A stretch of 64,000 bases of DNA from Ideonella alba (GCF_018069875.1 NZ_JAGQDF010000014.1:1-64000), one strand, 5' to 3'. Shown: positions 37,424-47,569, numbered from the stretch's first letter. Program-made: numbers and translations. Notes: generated by a model from the letters alone, not told the origin.

Positions 37424-38119
37424 ATGACCAATCAATTGGATCCAATTGAGGCCGAAGAACCTGCCGGTGGCAGCGTGCTGGCGCGGCTGCGCCAGCGCAT
37501 CATCCGCGGCGAACTGCCCCCTGGCACCCGGGTCACCGAGGACGCGCTGGCCGAGTCGCTGGGCGTGTCGCGCACGCCGGTGCGGCTGGCGCTGCGCAGC
37601 CTGGAACAGGAAGGCTTGCTGACCAAGACCGGCAAACGCGGCCTGGTGGTGCGCGCCTTTTCCACCGACGACGTGATGTGCGCGGTGGAGGTGCGCGGCG
37701 CGCTGGAAGGCCTGGCCGCCCGCCGCGCCGCCGAGCGCGGACCCGATGCCGCGCTGCTGGCCGCGCTGGATGAGGCCGTGCAGCGCGGCCGCGTGCTGCT
37801 GGCCAAGGGCCACCTGGTGCCGGCCGACGTGGCCGCCTGGGGCGCGCTGAACAGCGACTTCCATGCGGCGCTGGTGGCGGCCGCCGGCAGCCCGGTGATC
37901 GCCGACGCGATCGCGCGCAACAACCACCTGCCGTTCGCCTCGGCCGACTCGATCACGCTGGACATCGGCGCGCTCGACCGCGAATACGACAGACTCCGCC
38001 TGGCCCAGGTGCACCACGAACTCGTGTTGGATGCGCTGCGCCAGCGCGAGGGCGCCCGCGTCGAGGCCCTGATGCGCGAACATGCCTGGATCGGCGTGCG
38101 CTACGGCCGCCTGCTCTGA
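37424..38119 (+). CDS. vanR: GntR-family vanillate-responsive repressor VanR
   Basis: The 231-residue FadR/FCD-type GntR regulator has its winged helix in LRQRIIRGELPPGTRVTEDALAESLGVSRTPVRLALRSLEQEGLL. An all-helical ligand domain with FHAALVAAAGSPVI and the C-terminal His-bearing helices follows. Its own start codon region contains a second VanR palindrome (37432-37449), so it should repress itself and vanA. TATCAT lies 8 bases before the ATG, possibly a leaderless start. vanB follows after 21 bases. Confidence 0.9.
   Translation: MTNQLDPIEAEEPAGGSVLARLRQRIIRGELPPGTRVTEDALAESLGVSRTPVRLALRSLEQEGLLTKTGKRGLVVRAFSTDDVMCAVEVRGALEGLAARRAAERGPDAALLAALDEAVQRGRVLLAKGHLVPADVAAWGALNSDFHAALVAAAGSPVIADAIARNNHLPFASADSITLDIGALDREYDRLRLAQVHHELVLDALRQREGARVEALMREHAWIGVRYGRLL
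37432..37449. promoter_or_regulatory. Second VanR palindrome, inside the vanR coding start
   Basis: TCAATTGGATCCAATTGA is a perfect 18-bp palindrome that encodes codons 3-9 of vanR. It shares the ATTGGATCCAAT core with the vanA operator 50 bases away. Two sites spaced this way could allow cooperative binding. Confidence 0.8.
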
Positions 38120-38140
38120 CTGACCCACCCACCCAACGCC

Positions 38141-39091
38141 ATGACCACGCTCACCGTCCTGATCGCCGCCAAGACCGATGTCACCGCCGATGTCTGCGCC
38201 CTCGAGTTGCAGCCCACCGACGGCCAGCCGCTGCCCGCCTTCACCGCCGGCGCGCACATCGATGTGCATCTGAGCGGCGGCCTGATCCGCCAGTACTCGC
38301 TGTATGGCGCACCCGCTGACCGCAGCCGCTACCGCCTGGCGGTGCTGCGCGAGCCGGCCTCGCGCGGCGGCTCGGTGGGCGTGCATGGTCTGCAGGCGGG
38401 GCAGACGCTGACGATCTCGGCACCGCGCAACGCCTTCCCGCTGGCCGCCAGCGGCGGCGCGCTGCTGCTGGGCGGCGGCATCGGCCTGACGCCCCTGCTG
38501 GCGATGGCCGAGCAGTTGCATGCCGAGGGCCGGCCGTTCCAGCTGCACCTGAGCGTGCGCACCCGCGACCGCCTGCCGCTGGCCGCGCACCTGGCGGCCG
38601 TGCCCTGGGCGGCGCAGGTGGTGGTGCATGTCGATGACGAGCCGGCCACCGCGCTGGACATCGCCGCCGTGCTGCGCGCTGCCAGCCCCGACACCCACGC
38701 CTACGCCTGCGGCCCCGCCGGCTACATCGCCTGGGCGCGTGCCGCAGTGCAGGCGGCGGGCTGGTCTGACGACCGCTGGCACAGCGAGTCCTTCACGCCG
38801 CCGGTCATCAACCACAGCGCCGACGGCCCGTTCGAGATCGAACTGGCGCGCTCGAAGCGAGTGATCACCGTGGCCGCCGACCAGACGGCGGTGCAGGCGC
38901 TGGACGCCGCCGGCGTGGCTGTCTCCACCTCCTGCGAGCAGGGCATCTGCGGCACCTGCCTGACCCCGGTGCTGGGCGGCACGCCCGACCACCGCGACGC
39001 CTACCTGACCGATGACGAACTGGCCGCCGGCAACTGCTTCCTGCCCTGCGTGTCGCGCTCGCGCACCGCGCGGCTGGTGGTGGATCTCTGA
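38141..39091 (+). CDS. vanB: Vanillate O-demethylase, oxidoreductase subunit
   Basis: The 316-residue electron-transfer protein has an N-terminal ferredoxin-reductase fold (FAD/FMN part with RQYSLYG; NAD part with GGGIGLTPLLAMAEQL and YACGPAGYI). A C-terminal plant-type [2Fe-2S] domain has CEQGICGTC plus a later Cys in FLPCVSRS. It moves electrons from NADH to VanA. It is translated 21 bases after vanR, so vanRB form one unit divergent from vanA. This is a common but not universal van arrangement. Confidence 0.92.
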   Translation: MTTLTVLIAAKTDVTADVCALELQPTDGQPLPAFTAGAHIDVHLSGGLIRQYSLYGAPADRSRYRLAVLREPASRGGSVGVHGLQAGQTLTISAPRNAFPLAASGGALLLGGGIGLTPLLAMAEQLHAEGRPFQLHLSVRTRDRLPLAAHLAAVPWAAQVVVHVDDEPATALDIAAVLRAASPDTHAYACGPAGYIAWARAAVQAAGWSDDRWHSESFTPPVINHSADGPFEIELARSKRVITVAADQTAVQALDAAGVAVSTSCEQGICGTCLTPVLGGTPDHRDAYLTDDELAAGNCFLPCVSRSRTARLVVDL

Positions 39092-39101
39092 GGCGCGGTC
39101 G

Positions 39102-40412
39102 TCAGGCCAGCGCCACGCGCTGGCCTGGCGCGATGATCGGCGGTGCCGCGTTCAGCGTCTCGATCGCGAAGCCGGCCGCTGCCTTGTAGCGCGCCATGAA
39201 GGCCTCGCGCTCCTCACGCGGGACGACCTGGTCGATGTGCTCGAAGACGCCGCCGCAGCGCTCGTCCACCAGCCCCAGCAGACCGAAAGGCCCGGCGCCG
39301 CGGTTGCGCAGCACCAGGGCCGAGATGTCCGCGCACAGGCGCTCGTCATAGGCGCGCAAGGCCTGCGGGCCGACGCCGTGGGCCAGGAACTGCGCGCCCA
39401 GCACGCGGGCATCGACGATCGCCTGGCTGGCACCGTTCGAGCCCACCGGGTACATCACATGCGCGGCGTCGCCCAGCAGCGCCACGCGGCCGTCCACCCA
39501 GGTGGGCACCGGGTCGCGGTCGATCATCGGGTACTCGTAGACCTCGCTGGCGCCGCGCAGCATCGCCGGCACGTCGAGCCAGGGGTAGTTCCAGCCCTCG
39601 AAATGGTGGATGAACGCCTCCAGCGCCACGCGCCGGTTCCAGTCACCCTGGCGCCAGCCACCCTGGTTGTCCACGGTGATCTCGGCGATCCAGTTGATCG
39701 TGGCCAGACCGGTGGCCGGGTCGGGCGGCGAGATCGGGTAGAGCACCACCCGGTGCCGCAGCGAACCCAGCCCCACGAAGGACGCGCCGGTGCGCACCGG
39801 CACCCCCGGCGTGGTGCCGCGCCACATGATGGCGCCGCCCCACTGGATCGGCGGCTGCGTCGGGTGCATCTGCGCCCGCACGGCCGAGTGCAGGCCATCG
39901 GCGGCGATCAACAGTGAGCCTGCCAAGCTGGTGTGCTGGCCATCGCGGGTCTCGATCAGCGCGGTGACGCCGGCCTCGTCCTGCCGGTAGCCCACCACCC
40001 GCTGGCCCAGGCGCACGGCATCAGGGCCCAGGCGGGCCTTCACGGCCTCGAACAGCAGCATCTGCAGCTGCCCCCGGTGCACCGCGTACTGCGGCCAGCG
40101 GTAGCCCGCCAGCAGTCCGCGCGGCTCGGCATACACCTCGTTGCCGTTGCGCCCCACCAGCGCCCACTCGCGCGCCTGCAGGCCGATCGTGTCCAGCAGC
40201 GCATTGCCAAAACCCAGCTCGTGCAGCTCGCGCACCGCGTTGGGCTGCAGGTTGATGCCCACCCCCAGCGGCTGCAGCTCAGGCACCGACTCCAGGACCA
40301 CGCAGGGCACGCCGATCTGGTGCAGCGTCAGCGCGGTGGCCATGCCACCAATGCCGCCGCCGGCGATCAGCACCGGACGGTGGGAGGACGAGGGAGCAGC
40401 ATCTGCAGACAT
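39102..40412 (-). CDS. FAD-dependent monooxygenase (UbiH/PheA-type hydroxylase family)
   Basis: The 436-residue flavoprotein has the Rossmann motif GGGIGGMATA near the start, the LLIAADGLHSAVR block (DG motif) and the GDAAHVMYPVGSNGASQAI FAD-pyrophosphate/ribityl block. The family hydroxylates aromatic rings with NAD(P)H and O2. It converges with vanB and diverges from the sigma54 regulator gene. A role in aromatic catabolism fits the neighbourhood, but the substrate is not visible. The ATG at 40412 (MSADAAPSS) avoids a non-homologous upstream extension. Confidence 0.85.
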   Translation of the reverse strand: MSADAAPSSSHRPVLIAGGGIGGMATALTLHQIGVPCVVLESVPELQPLGVGINLQPNAVRELHELGFGNALLDTIGLQAREWALVGRNGNEVYAEPRGLLAGYRWPQYAVHRGQLQMLLFEAVKARLGPDAVRLGQRVVGYRQDEAGVTALIETRDGQHTSLAGSLLIAADGLHSAVRAQMHPTQPPIQWGGAIMWRGTTPGVPVRTGASFVGLGSLRHRVVLYPISPPDPATGLATINWIAEITVDNQGGWRQGDWNRRVALEAFIHHFEGWNYPWLDVPAMLRGASEVYEYPMIDRDPVPTWVDGRVALLGDAAHVMYPVGSNGASQAIVDARVLGAQFLAHGVGPQALRAYDERLCADISALVLRNRGAGPFGLLGLVDERCGGVFEHIDQVVPREEREAFMARYKAAAGFAIETLNAAPPIIAPGQRVALA

Positions 40413-40575
40413 GCGCGGATTGTCCCTGCTGCGCCCGCCGGTCCGGCTCGGGGATGGCACCACCCAGCGTCCGTCTGGCACGTGCCTCATGGCAGTGCAA
40501 ACCCTGCGTTGACAGGCCCCCGGCGGGGCGCCAAGGTCCGGCCGTCCGCACCGCGCCCGACGAAAGGCTGTCGCC

Positions 40576-42480
<1,905 letters not shown>

Positions 42481-42499
42481 GGACACGGCCCGTGGGCCT

Positions 42500-42513
42500 G
42501 TGACAGCTGTCAC
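42500..42513. promoter_or_regulatory. Palindromic enhancer-like site upstream of the FMO gene
   Basis: GTGACAGCTGTCAC is a perfect 14-bp palindrome, followed at 42524-42535 by a half-site TGTGACAGGTGG. They lie about 120 and 100 bases before the sigma54 promoter candidate, a typical distance for an upstream activating sequence. A binding partner has not been shown; the adjacent AcoR-type regulator is the natural candidate. Confidence 0.5.
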
Positions 42514-42615
42514 GCCACCCGGGTGTGACAGGTGGCTAAGCGGCCCCGCGACGTGACATGCGGGTTGGCCCGAGGTGCGCCAATGCCGACAAGCACTTGC
42601 GATGGTCCCGCGGCG

Positions 42616-42630
42616 CGGCACGGGTCTTGA
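42616..42630 (+). promoter_or_regulatory. Candidate sigma54 (-24/-12) promoter
   Basis: CGGCACGGGTCTTGA matches the TGGCACG-N4-TTGC consensus at GG, CACG, the R at position 8 and TTG. It deviates at the first T and final C. It is 56 bases before the monooxygenase ATG and follows an AcoR-type activator gene. A weaker alternative, TGGCCCGAGGTGCGC, lies at 42566-42580. Confidence 0.55.
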
Positions 42631-42686
42631 GTAGGTCTGCGCGGATCGATCCATCCCGAGATCGACAAGCCCCGGAGACTGTTTTC

Positions 42687-44483
42687 ATGACCGACCCGAC
42701 TCCCTCCGCCGACGCCCGCCGCTGGCTGGCCGACTTTGGCGCCGCACTGGCCCGCCAGGACCTCACCGCCGCCACGGCGCTGTTCGGCGACGACGCGTAC
42801 TGGCGCGACCTGGTGGCCTTCACCTGGAACATCCGCACCCAGGAAGGCCCGGCGGCCATCCGCGAGATGCTGGCTGCGCGGCTGGCCGACACCGCGCCCA
42901 CGGACTTCGCGCTGGACGGCGAGGCCACCGCGGCCGATGGCATCACCGACGCCTGGTTCACCTTCGAGACCCGGGTGGCGCGCGGCCGCGGCCACCTGCG
43001 CCTGAAGAATGGCCAGGCCTGGACGCTGCTGACCACCATGGTCGAGCTCAAGGGCTTCGAGGAGAAGAAGGGCCCGCGCCGCATCAAGGGCGCCGAGCAC
43101 GGCGTGCACCCCGGCCGCAAGACCTGGCTGGAGCGCCGGCAGGAAGAGCAGGCCACGCTGGGCTACACCGAACAGCCCTATGTGGTGATCATTGGCGGCG
43201 GGCAGGGCGGCATCATGCTGGCCGCGCGGCTGCGCCGCCTGGGCGTGCCGACCATCGTCGTCGAACGCAACGAGAAGCCCGGCGACAGCTGGCGCAAGCG
43301 CTACAAGAGCCTGTGCCTGCACGACCCGGTCTGGTACGACCACCTGCCCTACCTGCCCTTCCCCGACGACTGGCCGGTGTTCGCCCCCAAGGACAAGATC
43401 GGCGACTGGCTGGAGATGTACGCCAAGGTGATGGAGCTGAACTACTGGGGCAGCACCACCGCGAAGAAGGCCAGCTTCGACGAGGCCACCGGCGAGTGGA
43501 CCGTGGTGGTGGATCGCGCCGGGCAGGAGGTGGTGCTGCGGCCCAAGCAACTGGTGTTCGCGCTGGGGGTTTCGGGCTACGCCAACGTGCCGAAGATCGC
43601 CGGCGCCGAGACCTTCCTCGGCGAGCAGCACCACAGCAGTCGCCACCCCGGGCCCGAGGGCTACCAGGGCAAGAAGGTGGTGGTGCTGGGCAGCAACAAC
43701 AGCGCGCACGACATCTGCGCCGCGATGGTGGAGCAGGGCGTGGACGTCACCATGGTCCAGCGCAGCAGCACGCACATCGCGCCCTCCGATTCGCTGATGG
43801 AGCTGGCGCTGGGCGGCCTGTACAGCGAGCAGGCGGTGAAGAACGGCATCGACCACCACACCGCCGACCTGGTGTTCGCGAGCGTGCCCTACAGGATCAT
43901 GCACACCTTCCACATCCCCGTGTACGAGGAGATGAAGAAGCGCGACGCCGACCTGTACGCGCGGCTGGAGAAGGCCGGCTTCATGCTGGACTTCGGCGAC
44001 GACGGCTCGGGCCTGTTCATGAAGTACCTGCGCCGCGGCTCGGGCTACTACATCGACGTGGGCGCCAGCGAGCTGGTCGCCAACGGCAGCATCAAGCTCA
44101 AGAGCCGGGTCAACATCGAGCGCATCAACCCGAGGAGCGTGACGCTCAGCGACGGCACCGAACTGCCGGCCGACCTGATCGTCTACGCCACCGGCTACGG
44201 CTCGATGAACCAGTTCCTGGCCGACCTGGTATCCCCCGAGGTGGCCGACCGCGTGGGCAAGGTCTGGGGCCTGGGCAGCGGCACCACCAAGGACCCCGGC
44301 CCCTGGGAAGGCGAGCTGCGCAACATGTGGAAGCCCACGAACCAGGCCAACCTGTGGATCCACGGCGGCAACCTGCACCAGAGCCGCCACTACAGCCAGT
44401 TCCTGAGCCTGCAGCTCAAGGCCCGCTACGAAGGCCTGGACACGCCGGTGTACGGACAAGCGCCGGTGCACCACCTGCGCTGA
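42687..44483 (+). CDS. Flavin-containing monooxygenase with N-terminal NTF2-like domain
   Basis: The 598-residue protein has an NTF2-like fold at about residues 8-140 (SADARRWLADFGAALARQDLTAATALFGDDAYWRDL). An FMO domain follows, with FAD motif GGGQGGIMLAARL, NADPH-binding VVVLGSNNSAHDI and the FMO-type motif FLGEQHHSSRH before it. It would oxygenate a nucleophilic or ketone substrate with NADPH and O2 in the cytoplasm. The ATG at 42687 is preceded by GGAG. The AcoR-type activator upstream hints at ketone or acetoin-like substrates, but Baeyer-Villiger versus N/S-oxygenation cannot be settled here. Confidence 0.86.
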   Translation: MTDPTPSADARRWLADFGAALARQDLTAATALFGDDAYWRDLVAFTWNIRTQEGPAAIREMLAARLADTAPTDFALDGEATAADGITDAWFTFETRVARGRGHLRLKNGQAWTLLTTMVELKGFEEKKGPRRIKGAEHGVHPGRKTWLERRQEEQATLGYTEQPYVVIIGGGQGGIMLAARLRRLGVPTIVVERNEKPGDSWRKRYKSLCLHDPVWYDHLPYLPFPDDWPVFAPKDKIGDWLEMYAKVMELNYWGSTTAKKASFDEATGEWTVVVDRAGQEVVLRPKQLVFALGVSGYANVPKIAGAETFLGEQHHSSRHPGPEGYQGKKVVVLGSNNSAHDICAAMVEQGVDVTMVQRSSTHIAPSDSLMELALGGLYSEQAVKNGIDHHTADLVFASVPYRIMHTFHIPVYEEMKKRDADLYARLEKAGFMLDFGDDGSGLFMKYLRRGSGYYIDVGASELVANGSIKLKSRVNIERINPRSVTLSDGTELPADLIVYATGYGSMNQFLADLVSPEVADRVGKVWGLGSGTTKDPGPWEGELRNMWKPTNQANLWIHGGNLHQSRHYSQFLSLQLKARYEGLDTPVYGQAPVHHLR

Positions 44484-44500
44484 CGGCCTGCCGCCTGGCT

Positions 44501-44530
44501 GTCACGCCGCCGCACTTGCGGCGGCGTGAC
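44501..44530. terminator. Strong hairpin between the FMO gene and parE
   Basis: A 13-bp perfect stem GTCACGCCGCCGC/GCGGCGGCGTGAC closes a 4-base loop (ACTT). It lies 18 bases after the FMO stop and 58 bases after the minus-strand parE stop. No long T run follows on either side, so it may act as a bidirectional, factor-assisted terminator. Confidence 0.55.
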
Positions 44531-44587
44531 GGCGTGTTCGAGGTTCACCCCCACTGCGTGGCGCCTTGTCGCGGGTGGACGGAGCGC

Positions 44588-44908
44588 CTACGCCTCGTCC
44601 AGCCAGACCGGGATGTCGCGTTGCTGGTGCAGCACGCGCCAGACGTCGATGTGGTCCTCGCGCTCGACATAGAACACCAGGTAAGGAGAGCGACTCAGCG
44701 GCCAGCTGCGCAACTCCGGCAACCCCAGTGCGTGGGCATGACGCGTTGAGCCCGTCGCCGGGTGCCGGGCGATGTGTCCGTAGGCGGTCTCCAGCGCGTC
44801 GATGAACTGCAGCGCGACCCGGTCGTTCGCTTCCTGCAGGTCAAAGTCGATCGCTGCCTGGACGTCCTGGTTCGCCAGCGTTCGCGGAACGACGCGACGC
44901 ACCTTCAC
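44588..44908 (-). CDS. parE: ParE/RelE-superfamily toxin
   Basis: The 106-residue protein has the ParE-type core DVQAAIDFDLQEANDRVALQFIDALETAYGHIARHPATGSTRH and the final strands SPYLVFYVEREDHIDVWRVLHQQRDIP. ParE toxins inhibit gyrase, RelE relatives cleave mRNA; the antitoxin type favours ParE. It starts with GTG at 44908, overlapping the antitoxin stop (GTGA), which is usual for such pairs. ParE/RelE names follow the family; activity here is inferred. Confidence 0.85.
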   Translation of the reverse strand: MKVRRVVPRTLANQDVQAAIDFDLQEANDRVALQFIDALETAYGHIARHPATGSTRHAHALGLPELRSWPLSRSPYLVFYVEREDHIDVWRVLHQQRDIPVWLDEA

Positions 44909-45144
44909 GCGCGACTGCGGCGCCCGACCTGCTTGCGCAGCGACGCGAAGTACGCACCATCGGCCTCGGCGGCCACTGGGGCTGTGGCGCCGGCCAACAG
45001 CAGGCCGCGCAGCTGCAGCCGCTCCTGGTCTCGACGGATCAGCTCGCGCACGTACTCGCTGCTGGTGCCGAAGCCGCGGTTGCTGACCTGCTCGTCGACG
45101 AAGGCCTTCAGCGCTTCGGGCAGGGAGATGTTCATCGTGCTCAT
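44905..45144 (-). CDS. parD: ParD-like (CopG/Arc ribbon-helix-helix) antitoxin
   Basis: The 79-residue antitoxin has the RHH start MNISLPEALKAFVDEQVSNRGFGTSSEYVRELIRRD. The rest is a toxin-neutralising tail (VAAEADGAYFASLRKQVGRR). It should block ParE and bind its own promoter through the ribbon-helix-helix. The ATG at 45144 is used; one at 45135 is also possible. The gene immediately precedes parE. Confidence 0.85.
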   Translation of the reverse strand: MSTMNISLPEALKAFVDEQVSNRGFGTSSEYVRELIRRDQERLQLRGLLLAGATAPVAAEADGAYFASLRKQVGRRSRA

Positions 45145-45151
45145 GGCCTGA

Positions 45152-45180
45152 TGCCAAACACGATGGCAAATTTTGGCAAA
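45152..45180 (-). promoter_or_regulatory. Candidate autoregulatory operator of parDE
   Basis: TGCCAAACACGATGG runs into direct repeats TGGCAAA/TGGCAAA spaced by TTT, with inverted TGCCAAA/TTTGGCA arms. AT-rich repeats of this sort immediately before a RHH antitoxin gene are typical ParD operators. The local base composition is also lower in GC than the rest of the window. Confidence 0.5.
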
Positions 45181-45199
45181 CCGGGCGCCCGGACGGCCC

Positions 45200-45814
45200 T
45201 CACCGCGGCAGATACAGCCGGTCCGAATAGGTGGCCAGCCACTCCGGCTTGTAGGCCACGAAGATCGCCACCACCATGCCGGTGAGGAAGGCATCGCCCC
45301 AGGCGGCCAGCCAGCGGCCCAGCATCAGGTCGCTGGCGCTGAGGCTGTCGGGCACGCCCGTCCAGGCCATGGCGGCGGCGCCGGCCAGGCTCAGCGAGAA
45401 CAGCGAGGCGAAGAAGCCGCGGCCCAGGATGTAGACCATCAGGTGGTGCGGCAGCCAGCGGCGCACGCCGGCCCCCAGCACCAGCGCCAGCGTGCCGGGC
45501 ACCACGCCCAGCCAGACGGCGCGGGCCAGCGTGGCCTCGGGGCCGAGGCCGGTCATGGTGCCGGCCACCGCGGCCACCACGGCCACGCCCAGCATGGCCA
45601 GGGGCCAGCCGGCCATCAGCACCAGCAGGCAGACGCCTGAGAGCGGCTGGGCCAGCGGGATGCGCGCCACATGGTCGGCGCTCCACAGCCAGGGCATCAC
45701 CGCCCACCAGGCCAGCCAGGGCCAGGGCGGGCCGCCGGCGGCCACGCCGCGCCAGGGGCGCAGCCACAGCGCCAGGGCCAGCGCAAGCACGGCGATCGGC
45801 AATTCCAGCCACAT
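45200..45814 (-). CDS. Energy-coupling factor permease-like protein (CbiM family)
   Basis: The 204-residue inner-membrane protein has six or so hydrophobic segments and the CbiM-type HHLMVYILGRGFFASLFSL block. CbiM family S-components or permeases take up Co2+ or Ni2+. No CbiN/CbiQ/CbiO partner is beside it, unlike a full cobalt ECF operon. The B12 salvage operon 8 kb away makes cobalt a reasonable guess, but this orphan type is widespread and may have another ion. Confidence 0.7.
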   Translation of the reverse strand: MWLELPIAVLALALALWLRPWRGVAAGGPPWPWLAWWAVMPWLWSADHVARIPLAQPLSGVCLLVLMAGWPLAMLGVAVVAAVAGTMTGLGPEATLARAVWLGVVPGTLALVLGAGVRRWLPHHLMVYILGRGFFASLFSLSLAGAAAMAWTGVPDSLSASDLMLGRWLAAWGDAFLTGMVVAIFVAYKPEWLATYSDRLYLPR

Positions 45815-45885
45815 CGTGCGATGCTAGCGGTGCGGCGTGCCGCAGGCGTGACGGCTGTCAATCGCCCGCCCCCGCGTGGCGGGGT

Positions 45886-47343
45886 TCAGAACACCGTTAA
45901 CTGACCTTCGTGGCTGAGCGGCATGAAGACGCCGTTGCCCTGGTACTGCAGCTCGATGGCATCGAAGGGGCCGCCCTGGACGCCGCCGCCGGTGCCGGTG
46001 GTGCTGAACGGGCTGGACTTGTAGATCTGCCCACCATGCTCGACCGCCATCATCTGGCGGCCATCGGCCGACATGTCGATCGAACTCCAGTTGTGGTCGG
46101 TGAAGCGCGGGATCCAGGTGGCGCCCCAGTCGTCGGAGGTGTAGATCTGCCCGCCGGCCTGGATGGCCGCAAGCCTGCGCCCATCGGCCGAGGCGCTGAC
46201 GCCGATCCAGTTGCCGACCGACGCCTGGGCGAACCAGGTCACCCCGGCGTCGGCCGAGGTGTAGATCTGTCCGCCGAACACCGCGGCGACCAGCTTGCTG
46301 CCATCGGCCGACGTGGCCAGCGAGGCCCAGGCCCGGTTCGTCTCGCGCGGGATCCAGGTGACGCCGGCATCGATCGAGGTGTAGACCTGGCCGCCATACT
46401 CGGACGCGACCATGTGGGTGCCGTCGGCTGACACGGTCACCGCGAACCACAGCCGGTTCGCGTCACGGGCCGTCCAGGTGACGCCGGCGTCGGTCGAGGT
46501 GTAGATCTGCTCGCCGCCGGCGGCGGCGATCAGGGTGTTGCCGTCGGCCGAGGAGGCCACGCTGTACCAGCTGCGGGCCGACTCGCGGGCCGTCCAGGTG
46601 ACGCCACCGTCGTCGGAGGTGTGGAGCTGGCCGCCCGGCACGGCGGCGAGCAGCTTGCTGCCGTCGGCCGACGAGGTGATCGCGTACCACAGGCGCGCCG
46701 TCTCGCGCGGCGTCCAGGTTTCGCCGGCGTCCACCGAGGTGTAGATCTGCCCGCCGTACTCCACCGCCGCCAGGCGCTGGCCGTCGGCGGACGAGGTCAC
46801 GCTCTGCCAGCTGCGGTTGGTGTCCTTGGCCGTCCAGCTGACGCCGATGTGGCCCAGGCCGCCGCCATAGATGGTCTGACCGTCGTTCTGCGCGATCGTC
46901 CAGGTGCCGGTGCCCGCGCCCGCCACCGACACCAGGTCGCCTTCGCGGAGCTCGGCGGAGGGCGGCAGCGTGATGGTGACGTCCGCACTGCCGGAGGTCC
47001 GGTAGCCGGTGTTGGCCTCGGCCTGCACCGCGCTGGCAGCAACGTCCACCCAGCTCACGCCGGCGTTGCGGCAGACATAGTCCGTGGTGCTGACCTCGGA
47101 GGCGTCCAGCTGGTTGTCGCGGTCGGCATCGAGGCCGGACTCGATCCGGGTGCCACCGGTGGCGCAATGCTCGCCGGCCGGCTCGACACTGACGCGGCTG
47201 AGGGTCTTGAGCTCGGCCGGCGCACCGTCCGAGCCGCCGCATCCGGCCAGCGCCAGAACGCTCAGGCTGACGAGGGCGATCCAGCGCGGCAGCGTGGGAC
47301 CAGCGGGGCGGCGAACGCCAGGGGTGGGGCGAAGTCTGTCCAA
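45886..47343 (-). CDS. Beta-propeller lipoprotein with seven 40-residue BNR-type repeats
   Basis: A 485-residue lipoprotein precursor with a TTG start (47343) and strong AAGGAG six bases upstream; no ATG is available. The lipobox LALAGC places the lipid-bearing Cys at residue 35. Residues 48-92 resemble the short DUF7151-like repeat (LDADRDNQLDASEVSTTDYVC). Residues 175-449 are seven near-identical 40-residue units with the Asp-box S-x-D-x-G-x-T-W, separated by SADG...GGQIYTS turns, so a propeller is expected. It is surface or periplasmic. A short C-terminal extension ends in GQLTVF. I do not recognise a named function. Confidence 0.75.
   Translation of the reverse strand: MDRLRPTPGVRRPAGPTLPRWIALVSLSVLALAGCGGSDGAPAELKTLSRVSVEPAGEHCATGGTRIESGLDADRDNQLDASEVSTTDYVCRNAGVSWVDVAASAVQAEANTGYRTSGSADVTITLPPSAELREGDLVSVAGAGTGTWTIAQNDGQTIYGGGLGHIGVSWTAKDTNRSWQSVTSSADGQRLAAVEYGGQIYTSVDAGETWTPRETARLWYAITSSADGSKLLAAVPGGQLHTSDDGGVTWTARESARSWYSVASSADGNTLIAAAGGEQIYTSTDAGVTWTARDANRLWFAVTVSADGTHMVASEYGGQVYTSIDAGVTWIPRETNRAWASLATSADGSKLVAAVFGGQIYTSADAGVTWFAQASVGNWIGVSASADGRRLAAIQAGGQIYTSDDWGATWIPRFTDHNWSSIDMSADGRQMMAVEHGGQIYKSSPFSTTGTGGGVQGGPFDAIELQYQGNGVFMPLSHEGQLTVF
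45997..46821 (-). repeat. Tandem 120-bp coding repeats in the lipoprotein gene
   Basis: Seven units (the last shortened) encode 40-residue blocks that begin around T-N-R-x-W and end near G-V-T-W. The period in DNA is therefore 120 bases. Units diverge at several positions each, so the array is not a recent perfect duplication, but it is a plausible place for recombination or length variation. Confidence 0.8.
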
Positions 47344-47438
47344 CGAAGTCTCCTTGGGGCTGCGTGCGCAACGGTCTGCGGCGCGAAGGTGGGCGTGAAG
47401 GGGGCAACGAGCAGGCCAGCCATCTTGGCCAGTGCCCA

Positions 47439-47464
47439 CCGGCCTGATCGGCCGATCAGGCCGG
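47439..47464. repeat. 26-bp perfect palindrome upstream of two divergent genes
   Basis: The left arm CCGGCCTGATCG and its exact complement CGATCAGGCCGG meet at a central GC. It lies between the lipoprotein gene (minus) and the isomerase gene (plus), about 100 bases from each start. It could be an operator or a structured RNA element. No other copy was seen in the window. Confidence 0.6.
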
Positions 47465-47569
47465 ACTTGGCCGCCCAGTTCAGGGGCTCGGCCACGGTGT
47501 GGCGTTTTGAACATCTCTGCGGGGCCGACCCTCATGACGAGGGCCCCGTGTCGCGCTAAGGTGCGGGCC

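Noticed and set aside
42566-42580. Alternative sigma54 promoter TGGCCCGAGGTGCGC
   Set aside because: It keeps GG and GC but lacks the TT of the -12 box; the site at 42616 fits better overall.
45997-46821. CRISPR-like array
   Set aside because: The repeats are 120 bp, coding, diverged and without spacers.
45886-47343. Ycf48-type photosystem assembly factor
   Set aside because: Asp-box repeats alone resemble it, but there is no photosystem context and an added lipobox and other N-terminal segment.
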